A DNA stretch of 6,498 nucleotides from Pseudomonadota bacterium (GCA_017629415.1 JAGBXG010000333.1:1-6498); one strand, 5' to 3'; numbered from the stretch's first letter, positions 1-6,156 are shown. Translations and numbers: made by a program. The notes: generated from the sequence alone by a model not told the origin.

Positions 1-26
1 AAAAAAGCAATTGTTCAGACAGTCCT

Positions 27-44
27 AAAAGAACTTTGTATACG
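27..44 (-). repeat. Fragment of the dispersed repeat at the left edge
   Basis: On the minus strand this reads GTATAC-AAAGTTCTTTT and then AGGACT. It resembles GTATACGCAAAGTTCTTTT followed by GGGGCT at 6252-6276, differing by a 2-base gap and a few substitutions. It looks like a partial or decayed end of the same element, just upstream of the isomerase-like gene. Confidence 0.4.
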
Positions 45-92
45 CTGTTGCTCTTGGAAACTGTTGCGGGTTTACTTTTTTGAGGGATTGTC

Positions 93-1292
93 ATGAATTT
101 AAAAAGACAGAAGAAACACGATTTGACGGTTTATGCCCATATTTTAAACTCTGCGTTGGGCGTGGAAGAACGGAATCAGAACTGGGCTGCATTTTGCAAA
201 AAATGGAGTGCTGAAACAGATTTGCAGCTGGCGGAAACGGATGACATTCAGAAGGCAGATTTTATTTTTCTGGCTACGGGTGGTGTGGAACATCTTTACA
301 CGAGTCATTTCTTGGCCGGTCGCGCCATTCCATCCGCAATTTATGCACCGGAAGGTTCTAATGCATTTGCTTCGATGAGCGAAATTCGTGGTTTTTTAAA
401 ACTGCGTGGTTTGTCTGCGCTTTGTTATGACGCGTCAGCGCTTTCGCTTCGTGAATTTGCGGTCATTGCTCGCTCGCGGCGTTTGCTTGCGCAGTCGCAT
501 GTCGTGATGTGGGGTGAAACGGCGCCCTGGCTGGTGGCTTCGACACCGGATTCGGCGCATCTGGGGGCGTTTGCCACGCGTGTATCACATCAGGATTGGG
601 GCGTTTTGAATTGGCAGCATCATGAAATGGATTCGGATGTTGAAAGTGTTTGGGCAGAAATGCCTTCAGAAGGCGTCTGTGCGCAGCACCTTGAAAATGC
701 CTGCCGGCTTTCGAGTGCGCTCAAAGCATGGTGTATGGCTAACGATGTTGATGCCGTCAGTGTGGGGTGTTTTCCGTTGCTGGCGCAATGTGTTTCGGCA
801 TGTCTGGCTGTTTCGGATTTACTGGATGCCGGTTATCCTGCCGCTTGTGAAAATGACCTTTGTTCGGCCATGGCCATGTTGGTTGCCGATATCCTTGAGC
901 TGAATACGCCTCCTGCATGGATGGCGAATCTTGTGAATATACGCGGTCAGCAGATTTGGGTTCAGCATTGCACGATTGCTCGGAGCTGCTTGTGTTCTAA
1001 AAAACTGATGACGCATTTTGAATCGAATGCCAATGTGGCCGTTGCCGGGGCTTTGCAAACCGAAATGCCGGTGACGGTATTCCGGTTTGATGAGGGGTTC
1101 AAGAATGCCTGTATTGCGGAAGGAACCGTCGTTGAAAGCGGGCCAAATGATGAGGGTTGCCGGACAGCGGCGGTGATTGAGCTTTCAGCGCCGTTGTCAT
1201 GTGTTTTAGGCAATCATCACATTGTTTTGTCTGGTCATCATGGCAGAAACTTGCGAGCTTTTTGCCAGATGATGGGTATGAAGTTGGTGTAG
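93..1292 (+). CDS. L-fucose/L-arabinose isomerase-like protein
   Basis: This 399-aa protein resembles the FucI/AraA-like sugar isomerase superfamily, cytoplasmic metal-dependent aldose-ketose isomerases. The support is in the C-terminal half. Residues 221-265 follow the family pattern of a 'CFP' segment, a small-residue helix and then 'PAACENDL', where E253 corresponds to the conserved metal-binding Glu. 'HCTIA' at 292-296 matches the usual HCG-x-A motif. A Thr/Arg strand at 328-331 and the C-terminal 'HHIVLSGHH' (375-383) supply the expected His. The N-terminal half is divergent and gives no firm match. The position where relatives usually carry an Asp after the Pro-rich turn looks like Asn (N279), so activity is uncertain. 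The ATG at 93 has a GAGGG Shine-Dalgarno at 82-86 with 6-nt spacing. No sugar kinase, aldolase or transporter lies nearby, so the substrate cannot be inferred. Family assignment is fairly confident; function is not. Confidence 0.75.
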   Translation: MNLKRQKKHDLTVYAHILNSALGVEERNQNWAAFCKKWSAETDLQLAETDDIQKADFIFLATGGVEHLYTSHFLAGRAIPSAIYAPEGSNAFASMSEIRGFLKLRGLSALCYDASALSLREFAVIARSRRLLAQSHVVMWGETAPWLVASTPDSAHLGAFATRVSHQDWGVLNWQHHEMDSDVESVWAEMPSEGVCAQHLENACRLSSALKAWCMANDVDAVSVGCFPLLAQCVSACLAVSDLLDAGYPAACENDLCSAMAMLVADILELNTPPAWMANLVNIRGQQIWVQHCTIARSCLCSKKLMTHFESNANVAVAGALQTEMPVTVFRFDEGFKNACIAEGTVVESGPNDEGCRTAAVIELSAPLSCVLGNHHIVLSGHHGRNLRAFCQMMGMKLV

Positions 1293-1294
1293 GA

Positions 1295-1993
1295 TTATTT
1301 TTTGTTTGTGATGGCCTGAAGAATTTTGCGATGTGTTTCTTCTTTTGGGCCGGAGCTGTCGTTGAGGATGTATTCATCGTCATCGGCGGCAAATTCATAG
1401 GCGCGGTAGCGCATTTGCCGTGTACGTTCATCGTCGGGGAAAGGTTCATTTTTTTCTGCTACGCGCCTTAGCATTTCATCGAATGGCAGCCACAGCAGAA
1501 TGCTGCGATCAGGTTTAGGGAAGAAAGCAGCCAGCTTTTTGAGAACAGCTTCGGGCCAAAAGTATTCAGGGGATTTCATCAATAGGTCGAGTCGTGCGTC
1601 TTCGACATACCGGTCGCAGATGACGACATCGTATTGTCGGGTCAGCAAGCGCAATTTGAGTGCCCATTGTGCTGCGGTATCGAGCAGGGCGGTGGTCAGC
1701 CATAGCGAGACGGGAATTTGGGGGCGTGAAGTCTTTTGTTCTGAATCGGATGGATTCGGATTTTTTTCGTTATTGGTGTTTGTTAATGCAGAATCTGTCC
1801 ATCGTTTTTTCAGATATTGACCTTTTTGGATGCCGAATCGGATGAGGTCTTTTGTTTTTTGAAGTTCTTTAGAGTATCCGGGTCTGTACCAAAAGACGGT
1901 GACAGATTTGCCTTGTGAGATGAAATATTGTCTGAGCAGTTCGATTTGAGTGGATTTTCCAGCGCAGTCGACGCCTGAGAAAGTGATAATCAT
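1295..1993 (-). CDS. Thymidylate kinase-like P-loop protein
   Basis: Read from the ATG at 1993, this is a 232-aa protein of the thymidylate kinase fold; family members phosphorylate dTMP to dTDP in the cytoplasm. A Walker A motif GVDCAGKST lies at residues 7-15, and the first Cys replaces the usual Gly of GxDGxGKST. 'VVICDRYVED' at 123-132 carries the family DR motif (D127, R128), followed by an Arg-rich LID-like stretch at about 173-197. A polar, low-complexity insertion at about 66-94 (Asn, Ser, Pro, Lys-rich) makes it longer than the usual 205-215 aa. The start at 1993 is preferred because a GGAG (complement of 2000-2003) sits 6 nt upstream. An in-frame GTG at 2023 would lie inside the terminator hairpin at 2018-2040. 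The gene converges with the isomerase-like gene with only 2 bp between stop codons and no terminator between them. It may be a specialised paralogue rather than the housekeeping enzyme. Confidence 0.82.
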   Translation of the reverse strand: MIITFSGVDCAGKSTQIELLRQYFISQGKSVTVFWYRPGYSKELQKTKDLIRFGIQKGQYLKKRWTDSALTNTNNEKNPNPSDSEQKTSRPQIPVSLWLTTALLDTAAQWALKLRLLTRQYDVVICDRYVEDARLDLLMKSPEYFWPEAVLKKLAAFFPKPDRSILLWLPFDEMLRRVAEKNEPFPDDERTRQMRYRAYEFAADDDEYILNDSSGPKEETHRKILQAITNKK

Positions 1994-2011
1994 GCTGAGC
2001 TCCAGAGAGAC

Positions 2012-2040
2012 AAAAAAGCCCACTGTGGTAGGCAGTGGGC
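2012..2040 (-). terminator. Intrinsic terminator after the 140-aa gene
   Basis: A perfect 8-bp stem (2018-2025 paired with 2033-2040, loop 2026-2032) is followed on the minus strand by six T residues (complement of 2012-2017). It begins 44 nt past the stop codon of the 140-aa gene and ends only 18 nt before the kinase-like start codon. It should end transcripts from the upstream gene. Any transcript of the kinase-like gene from further upstream must read through it. Confidence 0.9.
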
Positions 2041-2084
2041 AAGATGAAGTGATTGATTGGATAAATCAGCGTTATTGTATGGGA

Positions 2085-2507
2085 TTAACCGCGTTTGGGG
2101 AGGGGAGGAGGTGTACCAGCTTTGGAGACTCTCGCGAGGTGTTCTGCGAGCGGCATGGCTTCGATATCGCCGCGAGCGGTGAAGCCGATGATAACGAAGA
2201 GGTCAGCGCGTCCGCTTTCAGCAAGTTTTTTGAGTTCGGCGAGGTGAGCTTTTGAGACGCCTCTGAGTTGGAATTTGGGGTTTGCGAGTGCGGTGAGGAT
2301 TTGGTTTGCGGCGTTGCAGTCATCGAAGAGCATGAGCTGTGTGCCCATTCCCCAGAGAGTGCCGTCGGTATCGCCGTTATCGTCGACGCTCATGATGGCA
2401 TGATAAGGTTCAGCGGGGGCATCGGCTTTTGGGCAGCAAACTGACCAATCGATTTCGAGGGCTTCGCCGGATTCTTCGACGTTATTGTTTTTATTTTCTT
2501 CGGACAT
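2085..2507 (-). CDS. Hypothetical acidic protein, 140 aa
   Basis: I do not recognise this protein. It has an acidic, Asn/Glu-rich N-terminus (residues 1-20), a Cys pair at 24-25, an acidic turn 'VDDNGDTDG' at 41-49, then a mixed helical region (about 60-100), a hydrophobic strand 'ADLFVIIGFT' (101-110) and a Pro-rich basic tail 'PPPLPKRG'. There is no signal peptide or transmembrane segment, so it is probably cytoplasmic. The strand-helix alternation suggests a small globular alpha/beta domain. The ATG at 2507 has an AGAGG Shine-Dalgarno (complement of 2517-2521) at 9-nt spacing. It lies 122 nt downstream of the PEGA-domain gene on the same strand and is followed by a strong terminator, which supports its being a real transcribed gene. 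A 7-bp inverted repeat lies 35-56 nt before its start. Function is unknown. Confidence 0.72.
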   Translation of the reverse strand: MSEENKNNNVEESGEALEIDWSVCCPKADAPAEPYHAIMSVDDNGDTDGTLWGMGTQLMLFDDCNAANQILTALANPKFQLRGVSKAHLAELKKLAESGRADLFVIIGFTARGDIEAMPLAEHLARVSKAGTPPPLPKRG

Positions 2508-2541
2508 GGGGTTTAACCTCTCACTGAAATAGGGTGGTTAA

Positions 2542-2563
2542 TGACAACGCAGATTTGTTGTCA
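2542..2563. repeat. 7-bp inverted repeat upstream of the 140-aa gene
   Basis: TGACAAC at 2542-2548 and GTTGTCA at 2557-2563 are perfect inverted copies separated by 8 bp. They lie in the 122-bp gap between the PEGA-domain gene and the 140-aa gene, 35-56 nt before the latter's start codon. This could be an operator half-site pair or a small leader hairpin. No T-tract follows on either strand, so it is not an intrinsic terminator. Confidence 0.45.
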
Positions 2564-2629
2564 GGAAACGAATAACTAGCTGGGAAATATGATACCACGA
2601 ATCGTTCAGAAAGCCTATTTGAGATATAT

Positions 2630-3310
2630 TTAATCGGGCAAAACGATGCCCATATCGTCTTGAGCAGGTGCTTGTGCTGAGGCTGAATTTTTCTTGGCAG
2701 CTGTTGTTTTCTTTTTCTGCGTCGGTGCAGGTTGTGTAATGACGACGGCTTTATTGGCAACGACACCTTCTTTTGCGACAGCTTTATGATGTGAGGGTGC
2801 CTGTTCGATGATTTTGGGCGCGAGTGTTAAGGTATCTGAGTAGATTTCATCGACGAGTTTGATAAGTCTTCTGGCGACTTCATGATCTTCTTTGACCATG
2901 ACGAGTTCGATATTTTCGTTTGATTTTTTTAATTTTTTTTCGTTGATGGGTGTATCGCCGATATAGAAGCCATTGAGGTAAACGCTTGCACCGGATGGTT
3001 AGGAATTAAGGCTGAGCAGCGTCATGTTATCGTCTTCGTTATCGTTATTTTTGAGTGAGTCGGAGATAACTTTTGTCGCGACGAGGTCTTCCACAGCCAA
3101 AGCTTTTTGTTGTTCCAGTTCGGTCTCAGTTTGGTTTCTTTTCATTTCGCTGATGGCCAAGTACGTGGTCGTTGCCAATCCCAGCAATCCGACGCATGCG
3201 AGCAAGGTGAGGCATGCGTTGGCAAGTTTTTTGTTACGTCGTGCACGTCGTGAAGTTGTTTTTATGGAGACATTGGAAGTATTGAGGGATGGAACAGCAG
3301 GATTAGACAT
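2630..3310 (-). pseudogene. Membrane-anchored PEGA-domain protein split by in-frame TAA
   Basis: Two open stretches lie in the same frame and are separated only by one TAA codon at 2999-3001; together they read as a protein of 226 codons. Residues 1-28 are a polar, basic (RRARRNKK) cytoplasmic N-terminus, and 29-53 are a transmembrane helix. Residues 57-90 are a charged, possibly coiled-coil stretch. A PEGA-like domain begins around residue 97 ('LLSLNS', stop, 'PSGASVYLNGFYIGDTPI'). The tail, about 165-226, is rich in Ala, Lys, Pro and Gln. PEGA domains typically read S-x-PSGAxVYxxGxxxGxTP, so the stop falls on the variable x just before the motif. The ATG at 3310 has a GGAG (complement of 3319-3322) at 8-nt spacing; an in-frame TTG at 3334 has no such support. 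Translation would yield only a 103-aa membrane stub. The second half has no credible restart site: the ATG at 2899 lies inside the PEGA domain and lacks a Shine-Dalgarno. A recent nonsense mutation, sequencing error or readthrough are all possible. Confidence 0.83.
2999..3001 (-). other. In-frame TAA inside the PEGA domain
   Basis: On the minus strand the codon order is AAT TCC TAA CCA TCC GGT GCA, translating as N-S-stop-P-S-G-A. The reading frame is open without any shift on both sides. A single base change from GAA, AAA or CAA would create this stop. TAA also ends the pal-like, kinase-like and 140-aa genes in this window, so the codon is not generally reassigned. Confidence 0.85.
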
Positions 3311-3328
3311 GTCATATTCTCCGATTGC

Positions 3329-3378
3329 ATTCAATCTGGGCGAATAACTTAACTGTATTCAATCTGGGCGAATAACTT
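3329..3378. repeat. Tandem 22-bp direct repeat, 28-bp period
   Basis: A perfect 22-bp repeat occurs at 3329-3350 and again at 3357-3378. Each copy contains ATTC, nine bases, then GAAT, giving partial dyad symmetry. The copies lie just upstream of the PEGA-domain gene, starting 19 bp before its ATG. They may be paired regulator-binding sites overlapping the promoter or leader, or a simple tandem duplication. Confidence 0.7.
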
Positions 3379-3629
3379 TACGATTCAAAATGTTATGATT
3401 TGGGTTGAAGCTAAAAAGCTTTCAGTCCATATTTTATTTATCTCATGATACATTCAGAATAAAGACATTTTTATGTGCTTATATCATTATAATATGTTTT
3501 TGGGTATGTCAGATGAGGTTTTGTTTGATGGTGTGCATGTTTGTGTAAAAATATATCATCGTGTATCCCAATGGCGTTTTTGTCATTTCTGTCATTGAGT
3601 TGCATCTTTGCGTACGCCAAGGAAAGCGC

Positions 3630-3660
3630 GAGGAGGGATGCGAGGGATGTGAGGAGGGAT
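3630..3660. repeat. Short purine-rich direct repeats
   Basis: GAGGAGGGAT occurs at 3630-3639 and again at 3651-3660, with a related GAGGGAT between them. The whole block is nearly all purine on the plus strand. It is upstream of the likely pal promoter. No function can be assigned. Confidence 0.45.
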
Positions 3661-3748
3661 TAAGTGCAATTTAAAGATTGTTGTGGATGGGGGATGCGTT
3701 TGTTGTTGGGAAGGGGGGCAGCGGCTTGGCGCGTAAAAGATAGTTTGT

Positions 3749-3777
3749 TTGACAAAAGGTAGCCTTCAGAGTAGGGT
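3749..3777 (+). promoter_or_regulatory. Possible promoter for the pal-like gene
   Basis: A perfect -35 hexamer TTGACA lies at 3749-3754. A poor -10 candidate TAGGGT lies at 3772-3777, with the standard 17-bp spacing. The pal-like start codon is about 100 nt downstream. The -10 matches consensus at only three positions, so this is tentative. Confidence 0.3.
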
Positions 3778-3867
3778 GTAAGTAACTGTGACAAGAAAGT
3801 TCTTTTGGTTGCAGTTTATGATTGATAAATTTTAAGAGTTTTGAACTCATTTATTTTATTTCCTGTT

Positions 3868-3874
3868 AAGGAGG
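3868..3874 (+). promoter_or_regulatory. Strong ribosome binding site fixing the pal-like start
   Basis: AAGGAGG, a near-perfect anti-16S match, sits 5 nt before the ATG at 3880. It excludes the upstream in-frame TTG at 3841 as the start and implies high translation, as expected for an abundant envelope lipoprotein. Confidence 0.88.
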
Positions 3875-3879
3875 AATCG

Positions 3880-4680
3880 ATGGTTAAGAGTCGTAGCGTT
3901 TTGGCGGCTGTTCTTGCTTGTTTTATGGTTTGTATGGCTTATGGCTGCTCCCCGTCGTACCCCGAGTGCTATGAGGATACGGATTGCTCAACGGAAGTTA
4001 GCGGCAAATCTTCTGCAGAATACTGTCTGAATGCCAAATGTGCCGAATGCCGTAATGACGAACATTGCTCGAGCAAAAAAGACGAGAGCTATATTTGCAA
4101 TAGCGGTACGTGTCAGCGTATCAACGGTTATTGCAATCCCGAAGCCGGCATCAACTGTCCTGCCGGTCAGAAATGCCGTGATCGTCGCTGCGGTCCTGAA
4201 TGCTATCCTGAATCGGTTGCCGAAGATTGCCCTGCCGATTACCTTTGCGAAAATAACCGCTGCGTGCCCAAGCCTGAATGCCTTGCAGATGAGGATTGTC
4301 CAGACGGCAAAATCTGCAAGAATAAACATTGCGTGGATGCACCAGTTTGCCAGATGAGTGTGGCTTACTTTGACTTCGATGAAGCCACCATTCGCAGCGA
4401 TGCCAAAGCCACCATCGAAGAAAATGCCGAATGCCTTAAGTCGCGCAGCGATGTGAGCGCCGTTCAGGTCGTGGGTCACTGTGACGAACGTGGTACTGAA
4501 GAATACAACATGGCACTTGGCAAACGTCGTGCTGATGCCACCAAGAATGTCTTGTCTAGACTTGGTGTGAAGAATGCCAGTTCAAAATCTCGCGGTGCCA
4601 TGGATCCTGTGGTGAACGGTGCTTCGAGCGAATCTGAACATCAGCGCAATCGCCGTGCCGAATTTGTTATCAATCCGTAA
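3880..4680 (+). CDS. pal: Pal-like OmpA-domain lipoprotein with Cys-rich repeats
   Basis: This 266-aa protein begins with a lipoprotein signal peptide (basic MVKSR, hydrophobic core, then AYGC with lipidated C23). The lipobox is slightly unusual, with Ala and Tyr before Gly. Ser at +2 favours outer-membrane sorting. Residues 30-151 hold five four-cysteine modules: C30/36/49/54, C57/63/73/78, C85/93/99/104, C108/117/123/128 and C134/140/146/151. Each ends in C-x4-C, and most have a D/E-x-C or NCP-type turn, implying a disulfide-rich extended stalk. Residues 158-264 are an OmpA/Pal peptidoglycan-binding domain: 'VAYFDFDEATIR', 'GHCDERGTEEYN' (D202 and its surroundings) and 'RNRRAEF', typical of Pal. 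Pal anchors the outer membrane to peptidoglycan in the Tol-Pal system. No tolQRAB genes are present in the window. A UUCG-loop terminator follows. It could instead be a paralogue of a canonical Pal elsewhere in the genome. Confidence 0.9.
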   Translation: MVKSRSVLAAVLACFMVCMAYGCSPSYPECYEDTDCSTEVSGKSSAEYCLNAKCAECRNDEHCSSKKDESYICNSGTCQRINGYCNPEAGINCPAGQKCRDRRCGPECYPESVAEDCPADYLCENNRCVPKPECLADEDCPDGKICKNKHCVDAPVCQMSVAYFDFDEATIRSDAKATIEENAECLKSRSDVSAVQVVGHCDERGTEEYNMALGKRRADATKNVLSRLGVKNASSKSRGAMDPVVNGASSESEHQRNRRAEFVINP

Positions 4681-4701
4681 TTTTTTGATTGATGATATGA
4701 G

Positions 4702-4728
4702 AAGCACCCTTCGGGGTGCTTTTCTTTT
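4702..4728 (+). terminator. Intrinsic terminator after the pal-like gene
   Basis: A perfect 8-bp stem (4702-4709 with 4714-4721) encloses a classic C(UUCG)G tetraloop and is followed by TTCTTTT. It lies 22 nt past the pal-like stop codon, so the next gene probably depends on its own promoter or on readthrough. Confidence 0.92.
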
Positions 4729-4789
4729 GTGCATTCGTATTTTGAGCATCTTTGTCTGGTGTTTTTGAGTGTTGTGCTTTCTTTGAGAT

Positions 4790-6148
4790 ATGCCGATGGA
4801 TGAGCCTTTATCGATACCGCCAGTGACGACGCGGCGTGAGCGCATCATATTGCGCCTGGTTTCGTGGGGTTTTGCATTTCTGATGCATGCCGGATTGTTT
4901 TGGGTTGCCGGCTTAATCGTAGAGTATGCTTCAGAAGAGTTTGAAATCACCATGAACTGGTCAAATGAGCCATTGACGGGTTTCGGCATGATGGATGTCT
5001 ATGAGCCTTCTGAGGATGAAGGTGAACCTTACGAGCCGCCGCCCAAGGCAGAGGCAACGGATGATCCATTTGAAAGCGAACCCGAGCAGGCGGATGCGGC
5101 ACCTTCTCTCGATCCGGATTCGATTGTGATTCCGGAACCGGAGCCGGAACCAGAACAGGCGGATGCACCTGCATACGATTTAAGCCATGATAAAGTTCGA
5201 ATGGCTGCCGTTCGGGACGATGTGCGTTCGATGCCTAATTTGCATGTTTTGGCACCGGGGAATGCCAAACTTATTGTATTGGTGCGCAATGATCGCGTCA
5301 TTGGTTCACGTTTTGAGAACAGTGTTCGCCGTCTGTTTCGTGCATTTCCTGATTATCGCGTGGCATTGGGGGCTTCAGAGATTGATCCGGTTCGGGATAT
5401 TCAGGCGATGCTGATTGCTACGGCCAATCCTCAGCTGTATGCTGAGACATTTCTCGTGGTATCGCACCGGATTCCTGCCCAAAATCTTCAGAAATATATC
5501 ACTGCATCGTTTCCGACACGCTTGAACTGGCAGACGCATCATCAGAGGCCGCTGGCAGTGCCGGATAAGACGGATGGTAAATTCAATCCGCGTTCCGGGA
5601 TATATCAGCGCGCCCTTTATTTGCCGGATGATCATACGGTTTTGTTTCTCAAGCCTGAGGTTTTGCCAACACTTGACGTTGCCCATGTCGATGCGGCAGT
5701 TCATGTCCGAGATGCGGATTTAAAAGAGAACCCCGAACAAGTGCAGACATTTTTGCAGTCATTGGGGGGAATTGGCTTGAGCGATTCCGTGAGCATGCCG
5801 ACAATTTTCCTGATGGTTCAGGGTATTGAAGGGATAAAATTAGGCAGGAGTATGCCTGATTTTGAAGCGCCATCTGCAATTGTTGGGTCGATGTCCACGG
5901 CGGATAATCCGATTTTAAACCTTGAAGCCACGTTTAAGACTCCAGAATCGGCACAGGCTTTTGTAGATGTGTGGCCTGAAATTTTATCTGCTTCTGGGCG
6001 CATGGGGGTTCCGGGACTGGGGGGGCTGCTTGGTGCGATGTCGCTTGCTGCCGAACAAGAACGCGTGCTGATGACCGGCGAACTGAATGGCGCGATGATT
6101 GGGCTGGTGCTGATGTTTGCTTCGTCTTATTTGGAACGCAGTCAGTAG
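4790..6148 (+). CDS. TonB/TolA-topology membrane protein, C-terminal region unrecognised
   Basis: This 452-aa protein has a short basic cytoplasmic N-terminus (TTRRERIILR) and one transmembrane helix at about 23-45. It continues with an acidic, proline-rich linker (about 71-127, with an EPEPEPEP run and two copies of EPEQADA), then a large folded region of about 320 residues. The helix contains H33 in 'AFLMHAGLF', at a position like the membrane His of TonB and TolA (SxxxH, here AxxxH). Together with the acidic Pro-rich linker this suggests a periplasm-spanning protein possibly energised by an ExbB/TolQ-type motor; that is inference. I recognise no TonB_C or TolA C-terminal domain. The folded part alternates strands and helices, with a Gly-rich 'GVPGLGGLLGAM' at 406-417. 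The start is ambiguous: the ATG at 4796 has better spacing (8 nt) from a weak GAG at 4785-4787 than the ATG at 4790. The gene lies 109 bp downstream of the pal-like gene, beyond its terminator. Confidence 0.8.
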   Translation: MPMDEPLSIPPVTTRRERIILRLVSWGFAFLMHAGLFWVAGLIVEYASEEFEITMNWSNEPLTGFGMMDVYEPSEDEGEPYEPPPKAEATDDPFESEPEQADAAPSLDPDSIVIPEPEPEPEQADAPAYDLSHDKVRMAAVRDDVRSMPNLHVLAPGNAKLIVLVRNDRVIGSRFENSVRRLFRAFPDYRVALGASEIDPVRDIQAMLIATANPQLYAETFLVVSHRIPAQNLQKYITASFPTRLNWQTHHQRPLAVPDKTDGKFNPRSGIYQRALYLPDDHTVLFLKPEVLPTLDVAHVDAAVHVRDADLKENPEQVQTFLQSLGGIGLSDSVSMPTIFLMVQGIEGIKLGRSMPDFEAPSAIVGSMSTADNPILNLEATFKTPESAQAFVDVWPEILSASGRMGVPGLGGLLGAMSLAAEQERVLMTGELNGAMIGLVLMFASSYLERSQ

Positions 6149-6156
6149 ATGGACAG

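Larger units (their letters stand above)
3311..3879. other. Gene-free divergent intergenic region
   Basis: No convincing gene lies between the divergent PEGA-domain and pal-like starts. Left to right it contains the 28-bp tandem repeat, an AT-rich stretch (about 3380-3600), a short motif CTTTGCGTACGCC at 3606-3618 that recurs at 6439-6451, purine-rich repeats (3630-3660), G-runs (3690-3716), a possible promoter (3749-3777) and AAAGTTCTTTTGG at 3796-3808, which recurs at 6260-6272. The size and content fit a two-way regulatory region that has also collected dispersed repeat fragments. Confidence 0.6.

Noticed and set aside
1994..2023. GTG start for the kinase-like protein
   Set aside because: It lies inside the terminator stem and lacks a ribosome binding site; the ATG at 1993 has a GGAG at proper spacing and places the P-loop near the N-terminus.
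2630..2899. An independent 89-aa gene starting at ATG 2899
   Set aside because: It has no Shine-Dalgarno, starts in the middle of a PEGA-like domain, and the same frame is open upstream to the TAA at 2999.
2999..3001. TAA reassigned as a sense codon in this organism
   Set aside because: TAA is the plausible stop of the pal-like, kinase-like and 140-aa genes here.
3024..3347. 107-aa plus-strand reading frame opposite the PEGA-domain gene
   Set aside because: It is a mirror of the coding strand with a Ser/Val-rich composition and no ribosome binding site.
3329..3378. CRISPR array
   Set aside because: There are only two copies with a 6-bp gap, far too short for spacers, and no cas gene nearby.
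3690..3716. Possible G-quadruplex in the intergenic region
   Set aside because: The G-runs are uneven with a long loop; too weak to claim without measurement.
3841..3879. TTG start for the pal-like protein, 13 codons upstream
   Set aside because: The AAGGAGG at 3868-3874 and the signal peptide geometry point to the ATG at 3880.
3988..4479. 163-aa minus-strand reading frame inside the pal-like gene
   Set aside because: It is antisense to a clear lipoprotein, has no family resemblance, and is explained by the plus-strand gene's codon bias.
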